Source of the DNA: Pteria penguin
Lineage: Eukaryota > Mollusca > Bivalvia > Pterioida > Pteriidae
Length of the DNA: 64,000 bases
Assembly: GCA_035048485.1 (NCBI GenBank)
Contig: CM068590.1
Span: 12,818,494-12,882,493, forward strand
Reading direction: 5' to 3'
Shown here: one piece after another, positions 20,991 to 33,189 of the stretch
Position numbering within the stretch: the stretch's first letter is position 1
Layout: every line of letters starts with the position of its first letter
Position numbers and translations under genes: made by a program
The notes under the pieces: generated by a model
Seen by the model: only the letters and a program-made list of their open reading frames with translations
What the model was told of the DNA's origin: nothing
Database searches by the model: none

Positions 20991-21715
20991 AATCAATGAA
21001 ACAGGTTGGATCAGGTGTTTATGTAGGAGTAAGCAGAAGCTGTAGTCGCAAGCATTATATGCCATGATCAGAAAAAAAAAATAATACAGTATTGTTGATG
21101 AAGGCGGTGTATCTACTATAAAATGTGGAAATCAAAATGTCAGACAACGATTTATCATATGAGTAAGGTCGTTATAGCCACTGTAGAATTTGCGGAATGT
21201 GGACTTCAGGCGTGATAACTCATAACTTTCTGATAACAACTTTTCTCCCAGTAGTTTGCCTCGATAAGTTTCAGGTGTTTGATCTTGCACTCTCAATTGT
21301 TTGACCTTGCACTTTCAATTGTATGTTCTTTTGGGTGACTTTCTTCTTATCATTTACCTTTCATTTGCTATATACATTATTACCGTTTCAACAGAGTTTC
21401 TGCTCTACGTAGCTGAAGATTTCAATTTCTTATCTAGTTTTCCCATGAGTCTTTCACATGAAATTTTTTGGGAAGGGCATGGCTGATTATTTTTCTTAGT
21501 TAAATCTTTATTTAAGAGTGATTTTTAATAATGCAAAAAGTATATAGTAAAGGTGTCACAATATCATCATCAGGTAATGTATTAAATAAACATTCACATT
21601 ACAGATAATTTGCAATAGGTCCGGAAAAGAGCTGAATTTTATTTTGTTATAATCTGATGAATTTTCAAACCCATAAAGTCCACCAATCTTTCATGGATGG
21701 CTCCTGCATCGAGTG

Positions 21716-21716
<1 letters not shown>
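20991..21716. other. No recognisable gene
   Basis: Sequence between the LINE tail and the composite repeat. No motif or repeat was recognised. Confidence 0.4.
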
Positions 21717-21751
<35 letters not shown>

Positions 21752-23064
21752 ATTGTGATCAATCACCGTCCGTCGTCTGTCGTCCGTCATTAACTTTTCA
21801 CATTTTCGACTTCTTCTCCAGAACCACTGAACAGAATTTGATGAAACTTGATAAGCATGTAGTACTCATGGTCCCCTACAAGTGTTGTTGTTTTTCGTCC
21901 GGATTCATCAACAGGTGGCGCCACCACAGGCAAAATTAGGTCAAAGAGGGTACCCTCCTTTGACAAACTACTTCTTCAGACCGGGGGCATACAGAGACAA
22001 ACTGAATGCATAGGAATGATCTAGAGGGATGTGTGAAGAAGTGTTGTTATTTTTGGTTCCGTTCCGAAATCAAATTTTTGACGTTTTTTGACGTTTTTTT
22101 GTACTTGGTATTTTTAATGCAGAAAAGAGGTATTTTTTTCTTTTAGTAAACATTGATGCATTAATTTGGTTTAATTTGATCATTTCGATGGTAAGAAATA
22201 CTACTGCGAAGAAAATTTTTCAATATTTTATGTTTTGGATTTTTTTATGAATTTTTTAAGACTTTCAAGAAAAAGGGGGGTGGGATAATTGGTGTAAACA
22301 TTTCACAGTTTGAACTTTTTCTTCGGAACCACTTGCTGGAATTCAATGAAACTTGGCATGCATCAAATACTCAAGGTCCCCGACAAATGTGGCCATCTTT
22401 GTCAGGATCCATGAACAGGTGGCACCACCACAGACAAAAGTAGGTCACAGAGGGTACCCTGCTTTGACAAACTTCTTATTCAGATCGGGTGCATACAGCG
22501 ACAAACCGACTGCATAGGAATGGTTTAGAGGCATATGGGAAGAAGTGTTGATATTTTTGGTTCCATTCTGAAATCAAATTTTTGTTATTTTAATGCATTA
22601 AAGAGTTATTATTTTCTTTTAGTAAACATTGATGCATTCATTTGGTTTCATTTAATCATTTCTATGGTAAGGAATGCTGGTGCGAAGGAATTTTTTCGAT
22701 ATCTCGATTTTTGAATTTTTGTATGAATTTTTTAAGACTTCCAAGAAAAGCGGGGGGGGGGGGGCAATTTTTCATATCTTCAACTTGATCTACAGAACAA
22801 CTTGAAGGATTGTGATAAAACTGGGTAGGATGCAAGTACTCATAGTCCTTTTCAAAGGTTTTGTTTTTTGTGCGGATCAGTTAGCAGATGGCGCCACTAC
22901 AGGCAAAAGTAGGTCACAGAGGGTACCCTCCTTTGACAAACTTCTTTTTCAGACTGGAGGCATACAGAGATAAACTGAATGCATAGGAATGATCTAGAGG
23001 CATGGGTGAAGAAGTGCTGTTGTTTTTGGTTCCATTCTGAGATCAAATTTTTTACCTTTTTTCA
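21717..23064 (+). repeat. Composite repeat R1, copy 1 (about three ~480-bp internal units)
   Basis: Begins TTTTTAGCTCACCTGAGCC with the short palindrome GCTCACCTGAGC, followed by GTGAGCTATTGTGATCAATC. Inside, the block GTAGGTCA.AGAGGGTACCCT followed by TTTGACAAACT recurs near 21,935, 22,440 and 22,912, so roughly 480-bp units are repeated. No protein is encoded. A very similar copy is at 39,105-40,230. Confidence 0.85.
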
Positions 23065-23745
23065 AGTTTTTAGCTCACCTGAGCCAAAGGCTCAAGTGAG
23101 CTATTGTGATCAATCACCGTCTGTCGTCCGTCGTTAGCTTTTCTACATTTTCGACTTCTTCTCCAGAACCGCTGTACAGAATTTCACCAAACTTCATAGG
23201 AAGTAAATACTCAAGGTCCTTTACCAAGTTTGTGTTTTTCGTGCCGATCCGTAATCCAAGATGGCCGCCATTGGCTCTGATTGGTTGACACATTTTCAAC
23301 TTCTTCTCCAGAACCGCTTCACAGAATTTCACCAAACCTTATAGGAAGTAAGAACTCAAGATCTTCTACCAAGTTTGTGTTTTCCGTGCTGATCTGTAAT
23401 CCAAGATGGCCGCCATTGGCTCTGATTGGTTGACACATTTTCGACTTCTTCTCCAGAACCGCTTCACAGAATTCCACCAAATCTCATAGGAAGTAAGTAC
23501 TCGAGGTCCTGTACCAAGTTTGTGTTTTTCCTGCCGATCCGTAATCCAAGATGGCCACTATTGGCTCTGATTGGTTGACACATTTTGGACACTTCAAGAC
23601 GACTGCACAAAATATCACCAAACCGTATAGAAAGTCTTGTAGAAAAAAAGCAAAATTTTCTACTGAAATAAGCTGTCATTTTATTGTAAATAAGCAATTT
23701 ATGCTCAGGTGAGCGATATAGGCCCATTTTGGCCTCTTGTTTATG
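23065..23745 (+). repeat. Composite repeat R1, second start nested behind copy 1, with ~123-145-bp subunits
   Basis: The same start (TTTTTAGCTCACCTGAGCC) recurs at about 23,068, followed by three to four subunits sharing CTTCTCCAGAACCGC, CACAGAATTTCACCAAAC, TCCAAGATGGCCGCCATTGG and CTCTGATTGGTTGACACATT. The unit ends at TATGCTCAGGTGAGCGATAT and GGCCTCTTGTTT. Start and end are partly inverted (GCTCACCTGAGC against GCTCAGGTGAGC), which would suit a non-autonomous element. Confidence 0.8.
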
Positions 23746-25530
23746 AAACTTTTTGAATGAAATAACAATAAGGTTCTGTAACGTTTTACACAGTTTTGCT
23801 AAAGATTTTAATAGTGATAATATGTTTTGAAGTAAGGATCAAAATAAAGGACGAGATGTAATTTAGTGATGACTCGAAAGAGGTTAGATAGCTGATATTT
23901 TTTTTTTCTTTAAGCCGCATTGTAAAATAAAGTATTAAATTTGTTTCCACTGTATTTCAAAATAGGAACTTTCTTCGTTTAAATATCACGTTTTACTTAT
24001 AAAGAGGCTGGATGAAAGATGTAAGCGGATCCATCTTTGCCAAAAAAGTTAATTCGTTCCCTTTCTTTGTGGCTGTTTCATCATATATATCTTTTGGGTG
24101 ATTGACACTGCAGAACAAGGCCAGTATACCATGTTTTGTGTAAAACTAGAAAAATTATTGATTCTGTAATATATGTATTTATCCTATAAAAAGTGTTACA
24201 GCCATTTTTTATCCACATCGTGAGTGACGGTATGCATATATACAACACTTAATTAATTAATGTATCATTACAAAAGTACTTCAATACAATGCCATTTTAA
24301 GTGCTTATTTCATCATTGTATCATTGCAACAATTCTGCTGTTTTAGAGTTTTACTCATTGAAAGACAAAAATAGCACGAGTATTCCACTGCATAAAATTG
24401 CAAGATTTTAGTGAAAATCTATGACGACTTTGATATAGATTATTGAAATACTAAGAAAACCATAGAATATTGTATTATCACACCTCGACCTAGATTCAGC
24501 CAATGGCTTTGCAGTATTCCTGTCACATGGTGGAATACTATGAGACCATATGAGGTCACTACAGTTTAATCATCTAAGGTAGTAGAAGGGATCTAAGGGA
24601 CGTAATTCTAACAAGTGTTTAAAACGTTTACATATATAGGCGCATTTCAAGCATGATTCAGATCTAGATCTATGTCGTTAACATAACAACCGTTACCAAT
24701 GATTTTATTTAAACCACATACGCGTACGCACGTTTTTCATGCATTTTTAGATAAAGATCTAGGATATTTGTAAACATAACAGACATTTCTCCCATATTTG
24801 CAGAGTTATCCTCATTATTTGTCTAAATGGTCAGTCTTTCTTCCACAAGTGAGTGAAAGATAAGCGACACGCGTTTTACCGGAAATGACGCTGACCCAGT
24901 TACTGGGATCTAACTGACGTCATTGTGTATTGAATGTGACGCACGGCATTTGTGGCATTAAATTTTATGGTGGTTGATTATGTACGGTGAAGTACAACGT
25001 CAGTATTTTTAAATATACATGTATTCAGTAAGTTTATGTGCTTCAAATTAAATGATACCCATGAAAGTTGTTTGTTCTCGGCGGCGTACTCTATCGGTAG
25101 GTTAGCTCTTCTGTGAAATGGGCCAAACATGTTGTTCCACATGGAAAACAATCTATAATTACAAAAAGCACATGCCAATACTTGCAAGCACACCTGGTTG
25201 GTAATAGTACTGTTGTAATTACGCAGACTCATAGTTCACAGTCAAGGTCGCATGATAATTCACCTAAATATGATCAGAACGGGTTTCATAAACGAAGTTC
25301 ACATGCCATAGGCGGATCTAGAAATTTTTGAAAAGGGGGTGGGTGGGGTGCAGTCTCCCATGACTAATATTTTGCAGTATTCAGTCCGGAAAGGGAGTTG
25401 CATCCATTAAATTGTCGAAAATAACTTTTGTTTTGGAAAAACTTTCCAAACCTTGCAACTCCCCTTCAAATCCCGAATGAATACCAAACATGTCTTTTAT
25501 AATTTATAAGTAATGGGCAAGGTAAAAGTT
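23746..25530. other. No recognisable gene
   Basis: Unremarkable AT-rich sequence. At 25,313-25,345 a GGCGGATCTAGAAATTTTTG and poly-G stretch resembles the border of an old interspersed repeat. No coding exon could be supported. Confidence 0.4.
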
Positions 25531-25745
25531 ATTTTTGCATTAAGGTCAAGGTTAAAGGTCATTGACTTTGGTGTCATTTGAAAGTGTTTCATTAGTAGGG
25601 CACACCTCTCAGATTGAAGTCTCTGTCTCTTATGTTTGATCAAATGTGGGCAAGTTTAGCTAATTGTAGTATATACTTTACGGTCAAGGTGAAGAGGTCA
25701 TTGACTTCAAGGTCATTTGTTGAAAGGGCTTTATAGGTGAAGTAC
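25531..25745 (+). repeat. Two diverged direct-repeat units (~150 bp)
   Basis: AAGGTCAAGGTTAAAGGTCA with TTGACTTTGGTGTCATTTG near 25,545 recurs as GGTCAAGGTGAAGAGGTCAT with TTGACTTCAAGGTCATTTG near 25,682. Confidence 0.55.
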
Positions 25746-25844
25746 ACAAGTCATATATGGACACTACATATATATAGGACTCTACAATATCCAAATCATG
25801 TGCTTCATATTTAGATCTACTTATTGATGATGTAAACTTACTAC

Positions 25845-26157
25845 TTCAATTTATGACAAACGTGATGACTTTAGTTTCCCCATTGTTAACTTTCCATACA
25901 CTAGTAGCAATATTCCTTTATCACCTGCGTACGGTGTTTATGTATCCCAATTGATTCGATCTGAGCGAGCGTCTTCTGCGTATTGCTCTTTCATTTATCG
26001 AAGCCAGTTACTAGGAGAAAAGGTACTCAAACAAGGATATGAGATATCACGACTTATGTCAACATTCCGCAAATTTTACGGTCGTTATAAAGACCTTATT
26101 TGCTCATATGATGCATCGTTGTCTGACATGTTGACTTCCTCATATCACAGTAACTAA
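25845..26157 (+). pseudogene. C-terminal fragment of a second retroelement reverse transcriptase-type protein
   Basis: The frame reads YDKRDDFSFPIVNFPYTSSN, then IPLSPAYGVYVSQLIRSERA, then a helical stretch ending STFRKFYGRYKDLI. This ending is, from memory, a block conserved at the C-terminus of RT-type proteins found repeatedly in mollusc and cnidarian genomes. It is open from about 25,845 to a stop at 26,155, but the upstream part (RT palm) is missing. Following sequence to 26,360 (GCATATGACCGGTCGGCAGG, CACCTGATCCCACCTCTG) looks like the 3' untranslated part of the same element. The precise clade is not assigned. Confidence 0.55.
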
Positions 26158-26369
26158 ACCATCTGTGTTACCTATGCTATACAGCAGTATTCTTACTGCT
26201 TATGACATATACCTACTTTGACTACCGCTGTGCCGTTTCCTTATTCCATGACAGCGAATAATACGATTTCGCTTGCACTTATGGCATATGACCGGTCGGC
26301 AGGGGATGCGTACTCCTCCATGGCACCTGATCCCACCTCTGTCTTGACAGAGATTCGATTGTTTATATT

Positions 26370-27219
26370 ATATTTACATATGTATTGTCGTGTTTCTTCG
26401 ACTGCGAATTTCGGAACAATATCTTGGATTTGTATATATGTCGTCTTTCACTTTTATAATTCAAATTTTATAGATAAGGTCGATGTTGTAGACTGATACC
26501 TGAAACACACATAGGGCAAATGTAACATACATGGACCTCCAACACTTCGTAATTCGATCCAGAGGCATACAAAGGAAATACCATACACAAATTGTTGCAA
26601 TGTATAGACATTCAATATATCAAACATTTTCTGAAAAGAAAAATGTATAAGGATGTTACTTATGAAGTATTTATTATACATATCACATATGGCCATTTGA
26701 GCATAGTGAGAGAATGGGGAGGAGGGGGTGGGGGGTAATTCAACTCTAACTTAGCAACCTCCGGTTAAGTTTTCTTAAAACTGATATAGAAGAAAGCTGT
26801 TGTAATGAAAAAAAAAAAAAAACCACATTCACGGGTTTTTTTTTTTTTTTGTAGGGGACTCACAAATTGGTAATTTTTACTACATCAATCAGGAAATAAG
26901 TTCATTTTACAAGGACTAAGCAAGAATTAATATAATGAGACATTTTGATTATTGCATGTATCCATCAAAAGCATTCAGGGTTTATATACTGATCTAACCT
27001 TTTGTTATCAGATTCCATGAACATTTGAAATATCTTGAAATTTCAAAGCATGCCAGAATGGGTTGAAATGCCTCGTTTTGTGCTGTTGTCAAAACTCTAC
27101 CTATGGATCAATTCATTTCAAACTGTGTCATAATTTGTATTTATATAAAGGCTTACTACTGTGCGATTTTCAGAGACATTAATCGATAGGAAAAGTTTGG
27201 ATACCTCGAGGCTACTACC
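26370..27219. other. No recognisable gene
   Basis: Contains G-rich, A-rich and T-rich homopolymer runs at 26,710-26,855 but no coding signal. It ends at the left TTAA of element 2. Confidence 0.4.
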
Positions 27220-28589
27220 TTAAAGCTGAGCTCCGATTATATAAACATGGGTGGCGTAGTAAAAATTTTGGGGGAACGGAAATTGCTAGAAATAGATCTG
27301 GCAATCTCCGTTCCCAACTAAATATAAACTATAGAGACATGGTGACGTATGTATGGTCAATCAACCGAGCCGAGTGACCTAATATCCATGCACATCGCTG
27401 TCATCGGGGGTGTATAAGGAAATCTCGGTGTGCATACACCGTGACAGTTGAAGGATAGAAGCCGAAGATATTAACTCGGTAATGGAAGAAATGTTTCATG
27501 AGTTAATTGATTATTCATACATAATTCAAATAAATAAGGCTCATAGAGTAAATATATAATAACGAAGAACAGAAAACCAATTTAGCCAGTGGTGGATTTA
27601 GAGGTGGGTGTCCCCCCTTTTCGCTACATATTTACAAGTAAAAATCCAGTAGTTTGGCTAATACACATGTGGGCTCCCACTGTTAGCCATTATTTTCCAT
27701 ATTTGTAGAAAACAAAATAGATCTATTGTTTACATTCCTATTAAATATCCCCATATTCCAGATAAATTTAACATTACAAGAAATTTTTCACAGTAAATGT
27801 ATTTCAATAAAACAAAGAAATGAAGGATTTACCGACTTAAAGGGACATAGTCCGAGACTGGAAATTTTTAGCATGAAAAGGATAAATTACGACAATATCT
27901 TATTTTTCCTGTATTACATAAATTATAAACTGTGTTAATTGCAAAATTTAAAATTAAATTACTCAATGTTTTCGTAGAATAAAGGTAATTGAGTCGAATT
28001 AAATTCGGTTGGTATCATTTCCCCAAATAAGGCGATGCTCCGCCCATAATCATGCGCGTGCGCGGATACTCTCTGTAGAAAACAACGAAAATGGTTTACA
28101 TGGAGGAATAAGAGCACGAGAAAAGCAAAAGTGTGGTAGAAAATAACTATACACAGACTCGGAGGCCAAAAAATGAAAAGTGAAACAAATGTAAGAATCG
28201 GATAAAGTTCGAGTTTCATTGTCACGTGATTTCCTGTGACCGACCTCATCAATATTCAAGGAGTTGGTGTGGTTAAGTTGCAAATTTAAAACGGGCATAT
28301 CTCGTGAACGACATCGACTTTGGTAACGATACTTTTTACACATCTTATATAATGTACTAGCAATCGAATGCCGTTTAAGAAATCCGTTTACATTTTTTTA
28401 TACTTTTCCCGACTTCAATCGGACCATGCTCCTTTAATATTAGTAAATTTATTACTTATATATTTTGTATTTTGTCCTGTGTGTCAATCAAACTGTAACA
28501 GTAATATTCTCATCTTCAACTCATTCAATACACGATGTTTCCATTTCCGGTTGTCAAAAGGAGTGTTCGATAAAACCAAGTAAACATGT

Positions 28590-28590
<1 letters not shown>
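27220..28590 (+). repeat. Left inverted arm of element 2 (interrupted by MITE-2)
   Basis: Matches the reverse complement of 37,150-37,753 in order: TTAAAGCTGAGCT, GGGGAACGGAAATTGC, TATAAACTATAGAGACAT, TCGGTGTGCAT, CCATATTCCAGATAAATTT, GTAAATTTATTACTTA and CACGATGTTTCCATTTCCGG. A 593-bp MITE (27,841-28,433) and a few smaller indels, including one at 27,540-27,735, interrupt the match. Within the arm, 27,275-27,310 is itself a small hairpin (TAGAAATAGATCTGGCA region). Confidence 0.88.
27841..28433 (+). mobile_element. MITE-2, TTAA-flanked, with empty-site counterpart
   Basis: 593 bp between TTAA at 27,837-27,840 and TTAA at 28,434-28,437. The ends AGGGACATAGTCCGA and TCGGACCATGCTCCT are imperfect inverted repeats. 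The opposite arm of element 2 has a single TTAA at the matching place (37,316-37,319, within TACTAATATTAAC on +), which is the unfilled site. So the target duplication is TTAA and the insertion came after element 2 formed. Minus-strand open frames inside it are chance. Confidence 0.9.

Positions 28591-28593
<3 letters not shown>

Positions 28594-28643
<50 letters not shown>
28594..28643. repeat. (AC)n microsatellite
   Basis: About 24 AC units just inside the left arm of element 2. Confidence 0.97.
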
Positions 28644-28644
<1 letters not shown>

Positions 28645-29240
28645 TGTTTTATTCACTCAGAAGCAATTTATCTGGTGATGATTTTAAAAGCTTCACGTGT
28701 GAATGTCTATAACCTCTATAATAAATCAAAGTACTGAAAGTACGGTCACGAGTTGGATTTGTTTAATTTCATTTTAAGAAATTATATGAAGCAAAGAATG
28801 GGTCAAACACTCCACATTGGCAATTCAGTTCTATTTTCAGTTGTGCTGGTCATGGTTATGGTTGGCAATTTTAGGGGGCCGTTTTGAAATTACATACTTT
28901 TGGAATTATTCTGGAAAAGTTTGAATCAAATGTGATCAAGTACCTTGGAAGATAGTTGGAAAATACTAACACAAACAAATAAAGGATGTCAAGTCGACAT
29001 TTAGTTCAGGTGAGCTAAAAATGTGAGCCTGATCGGCAACGGTTCAAACATTATAGTGAAGGTCCAGAAGTAGGTCACTCTATGGTTGATTTTTCCTATC
29101 AAAAGATCTAATCATAAAGAATGCTCATTAGAATTACTTACGTCTTATCCCTAACTGTTCCAATATTATAAAGGGTATACTTTATTAAGAGACCAAAAAG
29201 TAAGTATATTATATACCCCCAAAATGTTTGTTTTTCATTG
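28644..29240. other. No recognisable gene
   Basis: Interior of element 2. A short GTTCAGGTGAGCTAAAAATG near 29,000 matches the start or end of composite repeat R1 in reverse. Nothing else is recognised. Confidence 0.4.
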
Positions 29241-29242
29241 TT

Positions 29243-29491
29243 TTATCACACCACGAATATTGCTCGTTTATGTTGACGGCATCTGTCTGATGCAGGTTAC
29301 AGAAATTTTTACCTTTGCATCGGACCCACTCGAAGCAGTGAGGGTTGTTTAACATGCCACGTCTACCGAAACAGGGGACATAGGATTTTACTGTCCCATC
29401 CGAAGGACAGACACGGCATGACCATGGCGAGGCTCGAACCGGCGACCTCCAGGTCAGAAGTCCAGCGCTCTACCACTGGGCCACACCCGCA
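29243..29491 (-). mobile_element. SINE-B variant
   Basis: The reverse strand has a different tRNA-like head (GCGGGTGTGGCCCAGTGG; GGTTCGAGCC) joined to the SINE-B body (CAGTAAAA, GCAGATGCCGTCAACATA) and a shortened tail. CAAAATG on both sides (about 29,223 and 29,492) may be the target duplication. Confidence 0.85.
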
Positions 29492-30029
29492 AAATGAGTA
29501 TGCAGAAACTTGTGAAAGCCTATGATATAAGTCACCCAGTCTCGAGTCTCCCGAATAGACATAATTAGAATTTCATCACAGTACATATACTATAAATATT
29601 CATGAGCTGTACCAATAATCAAGTATATGTACTTATCAATTTATTGTACAACAGAAATTGTAAGTCATTGTATATAGTGTAGGAAATGAAACATTTTAAT
29701 TGTAATCTATATTGTTTAATTTTATTACAATAAATATAGAACATATATACCTATAGTAAGAACAAAGCAGTTACTGTAACAATCATAAAATCTCAATATG
29801 GAAATACATGTTTATCAAAAGTTACAGATTCTGTTGGAAAGACATCGACACTATTGCTTATAAGATACTATAGCATATTGGTAAAAAAAGGTAAATGATA
29901 TAAAAATATACAATCACAAATTCAAAACTGTTTTCAATTATTGACGACGGGCCAACTTTAATATATAAATGTTTTATTATCAAAATCCACATTAGATTGT
30001 GTTACCTTGATATGAGGTGTACTTTGTTT

Positions 30030-30600
30030 CCAACAACCCCCCCCCCCCCCCCATAGATGTTTTTGAGACATTTATGCCCCTCATTAATTATATTATCAAA
30101 GAGTGTATAAGCCTTTATCATGGGCAGTATGGAAATACTTTATAATTGGACTTTTTTTTAAGTTCAAGGGGCATAACTTCATGAAAAATTTTCAATGGTA
30201 GCAAAATTAAACTTTGACCTAGAAATTCACTTCATACGTCTCTATTCCATATTTAAATTCAATATGTACCAATTTTGCAGAAATAATGATGGAAACAATT
30301 AATTATTGGAGATAATGAACAGAATCTATGAATTATTGGAATTTTTTAAAGTTCAAGGGGCATATCCAATGAAAATGTTCAAATGTACCCAAAACAATAC
30401 TTGATCTAGATATTCTCACAAGAAATCTGTATTTCAAATTTCCTGCAGATAACAAATGAAAATGATGAATTATAGGAATTTTTCTTAGTCCAAGTGGCAC
30501 AGCCCTGTCAAAAAAAAAATGTACTATGGTACCAAAAACCGAACTGAACCTGGATATTTATATGAGAAATCTCAATGTTTGAAATTTTAAGTACAATGTA
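30030..30600 (+). repeat. Tandem repeat family T3, three to four diverged units of ~165 bp
   Basis: Repeating blocks: AGTTCAAGGGGCATA near 30,160, AGTTCAAGGGGCATATCCAA near 30,351 and AGTCCAAGTGGCACAGCC near 30,487. Each is followed by CAATGG/CTATGGTA.CAAAA and a GACCTAGA/GATCTAGA/ACCTGGATATT block. A 16-bp poly-C run is at 30,036-30,051. Confidence 0.7.
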
Positions 30601-32478
30601 ATTAACTATCTTATTGACAATTGACAGATAGTTGATACATGTACATACAAAATTGGAAAACAAACAAAACATTCATTCAACAAATTATTTCAATAATTGT
30701 AAGCAATATCCACTTATTCATATATGAACTCATTTCTCACAACATTTCTGCAATTCAGTTCAACATGAATGATCCTCAAGTGTGGGCAGAGCAAATTTTG
30801 TAAAAATCTCATATTTCTATAATGGCATATGCTATATCAGTTAAAAATGATAATAAAATGCTATAGAACAAATCTACTAAATAATGACATACAGTTACTA
30901 AATTACTCCAGTTGTCATGAACTTATCATTGAAGTAAGGGACTTATATGCTGGATAAATGAAAGCCTACTACTTTCTGTCCTTAACCATGAACTTACCTA
31001 CTAAAACAAAGAAATGAACTAAAATCAACACAAATAAACAAGTGAACAAGTGAACAAGTAAGAAAAATGAACACACCACATAAATACCTGGTACAATGAG
31101 CAAAGTCATGATTCATAAACATAAACAGTATTTTAATTAATCATGATTTCTATCACAATAAAGGACATAGCAATAATGATTAAATGACTCGCCTGACTTC
31201 AACATCACATTCTTGTTATATAAACTCCTATACTGAAATTTTCACTATTTTATTGATATTACACATTTCTAGAACTATAAAATACTTTCTTTAATTGACT
31301 CTTTCCCTTCAAAACACATCCTCAAGGATATCCAGTCAAAACAAAGCACTTAAGCTACACTGATGACCTGACACTACTAGTACAACATATATACATTTAT
31401 AAATGGGACTGAAAGGTAATATCACTATAACAATAACATCATTAAGTATAAACATGTTTGCTTTAAAAATGAATTGGATGAAGTGTTGAGCTGTATTATA
31501 CCACCTTATTAATACTGAGGTTTTTTGGCCAAAATGCACCACAGATTGTACCCAGCTTTAGTTTGGTTTTTGGTTAAAGTGTATTAGTATTATAAATGGC
31601 ATGGAATATTTGTCATGTGGCAATACTCTTTTCAGAGTATGTGCCCTGATCATGCTGTACAGTAAATGGATAACATACATATTGTAGTAAAGTAAGATTT
31701 TCTTGAACAATTTTAGATGTTTCTTATCAATGAAGATAATCAACAACAAATTGATTGTAAAAGTAATCACTGAAAATAACGTTTAAATACATATGTCTTT
31801 GGATTTCAAGCGAGCCAATCACATTTCCGCAACAAACATTATTTTAAAGTTTTCTGTGGAAGACTTGACATGTAATTATGACAGACCTAATAAATCGATA
31901 TCAAAGAAAATACTCTAAACTATTTCTAATGTCATAAACATATCTAACTGACTTAACGCTATTACAATATTTTGCTAGGGTGATTTATTAAAAAGTAGTA
32001 GAATTATATCAGCACTGATATGTATTACAAAACAAATATCAGATGTGAAAGAAAGTTGACCATTACATGCAATGACTTTAAATGGTGTTGGCTGTCAAAG
32101 GACAACAATGTAAGGATGATAATTCTATTACTATCTATAGATATCTTTAATTTTGTATTGTTACAAGATTTTTAAGGATGGCATTACTAATATGAGGAGC
32201 ATTTGTATATTGCTTATGGTTTCCAGAATCAACAAGTTATCACATCAAGTGTACTTTTCTTGACATCCCCCCTTTCCAACCCCCCCCCCCCCCTAAAAAA
32301 GGAAGTATATTTCTATATTAAAAATGTCACAAAGAAACAGAATTGTATCAAAAGACAAGACACATGGACACAGAAATTACTATGAAAGATGGAAGAGCAT
32401 AAAATGTGTAAAACAACCGGAATATGATTTCAAAATAAAACAGTCTTATGTCATAACAACTCTACTTTTTCAACAAAA
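30601..32478. other. No recognisable gene
   Basis: AT-rich interior of element 2. The reverse strand at 31,490-31,530 resembles 15,776-15,850 (shared GGTGGTATAATACAGC-like text), an old dispersed repeat. A poly-C run is at 32,279-32,292. No exon could be supported. Confidence 0.4.
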
Positions 32479-32700
32479 TTGTTCCTGGAGGTGAAATTGA
32501 TTCCAAGTGGAATCCTTTCTTTCAGAATGATCTCCATTTCTTCCACTTGGCATACTAACACTGATGCTAGAAGGTCTCTGGAAATTTCATATGTTGAACA
32601 CTGGCCATCAGCTTCAATAACCACTGCAGTATCTACTTCTCAAAGTTCAAATTCTATGATATTTCTTTTCACTATTTCATCTGATGCTTCACCCTCCTAA
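32479..32700 (-). pseudogene. OB-fold gene of element 2, C-terminal exon
   Basis: Minus frame EGEASDEIVKRNIIEFEL, a stop codon (TGA), then EVDTAVVIEADGQCSTYEIS and VCQVEEMEIILKERIPLGIN. It follows the OB-fold exon at 33,445-33,190 on the same strand and reads as a protein continuation. The in-frame stop suggests decay. The intron between this exon and the next holds a SINE-A. Confidence 0.5.
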
Positions 32701-32776
32701 AGGAATAAGATCACAAACACACCTGTGCATGTAGTTTTAAAGAAAACAGCATATTCAAACAAAATATTTATCACTT

Positions 32777-32955
32777 ACATATTTAGTTGGTTGTTCGAAT
32801 GTAGTTTTACGGGGCGTTCAACAATATTTCAATTATATAACGACATGGAAGCAGGAGGTTACCAACCTCTTAAAGTTAAACATAGTGGCGCAATCTCGGA
32901 ATCGAACCCAGGTCAATACAAGTGTTTCACCACTACACCACACCAAGACTGCCCG
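32777..32955 (-). mobile_element. SINE-A, diverged, in an intron of the OB-fold gene
   Basis: The reverse strand shows the degraded head (GGCAGTCTTGG...), the body TTAAGAGGTTGGTAACCTCC and CATGTCGTTATATAATTG. TATTTATCACTT at about 32,765-32,776 and 32,956-32,967 is a 12-bp target duplication. Confidence 0.85.
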
Positions 32956-33189
32956 TATTTATCACTTGAAGTTCAATATCAGTCACATAACTGTAAGAAC
33001 ATTCTATCCATAAAATACTTGTATATAACTTGTTTCTCCTACCTTTCTACCATCAGCTACTGGTTTCACCTTATAGTTTATGTGTTTAGTACTAGTAGTC
33101 AATTTGACTAAAACAGATGTGTTTTGGTCCAAACTGTACTGATTCATGTATCATATAACAGGTGGTTGCAAATCATTCTATCATTGAAT

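Noticed and set aside
28050..28343. Two overlapping minus-strand frames of 97 codons
   Set aside because: They lie inside MITE-2, a non-coding element whose presence and absence are both visible in the two arms of element 2.
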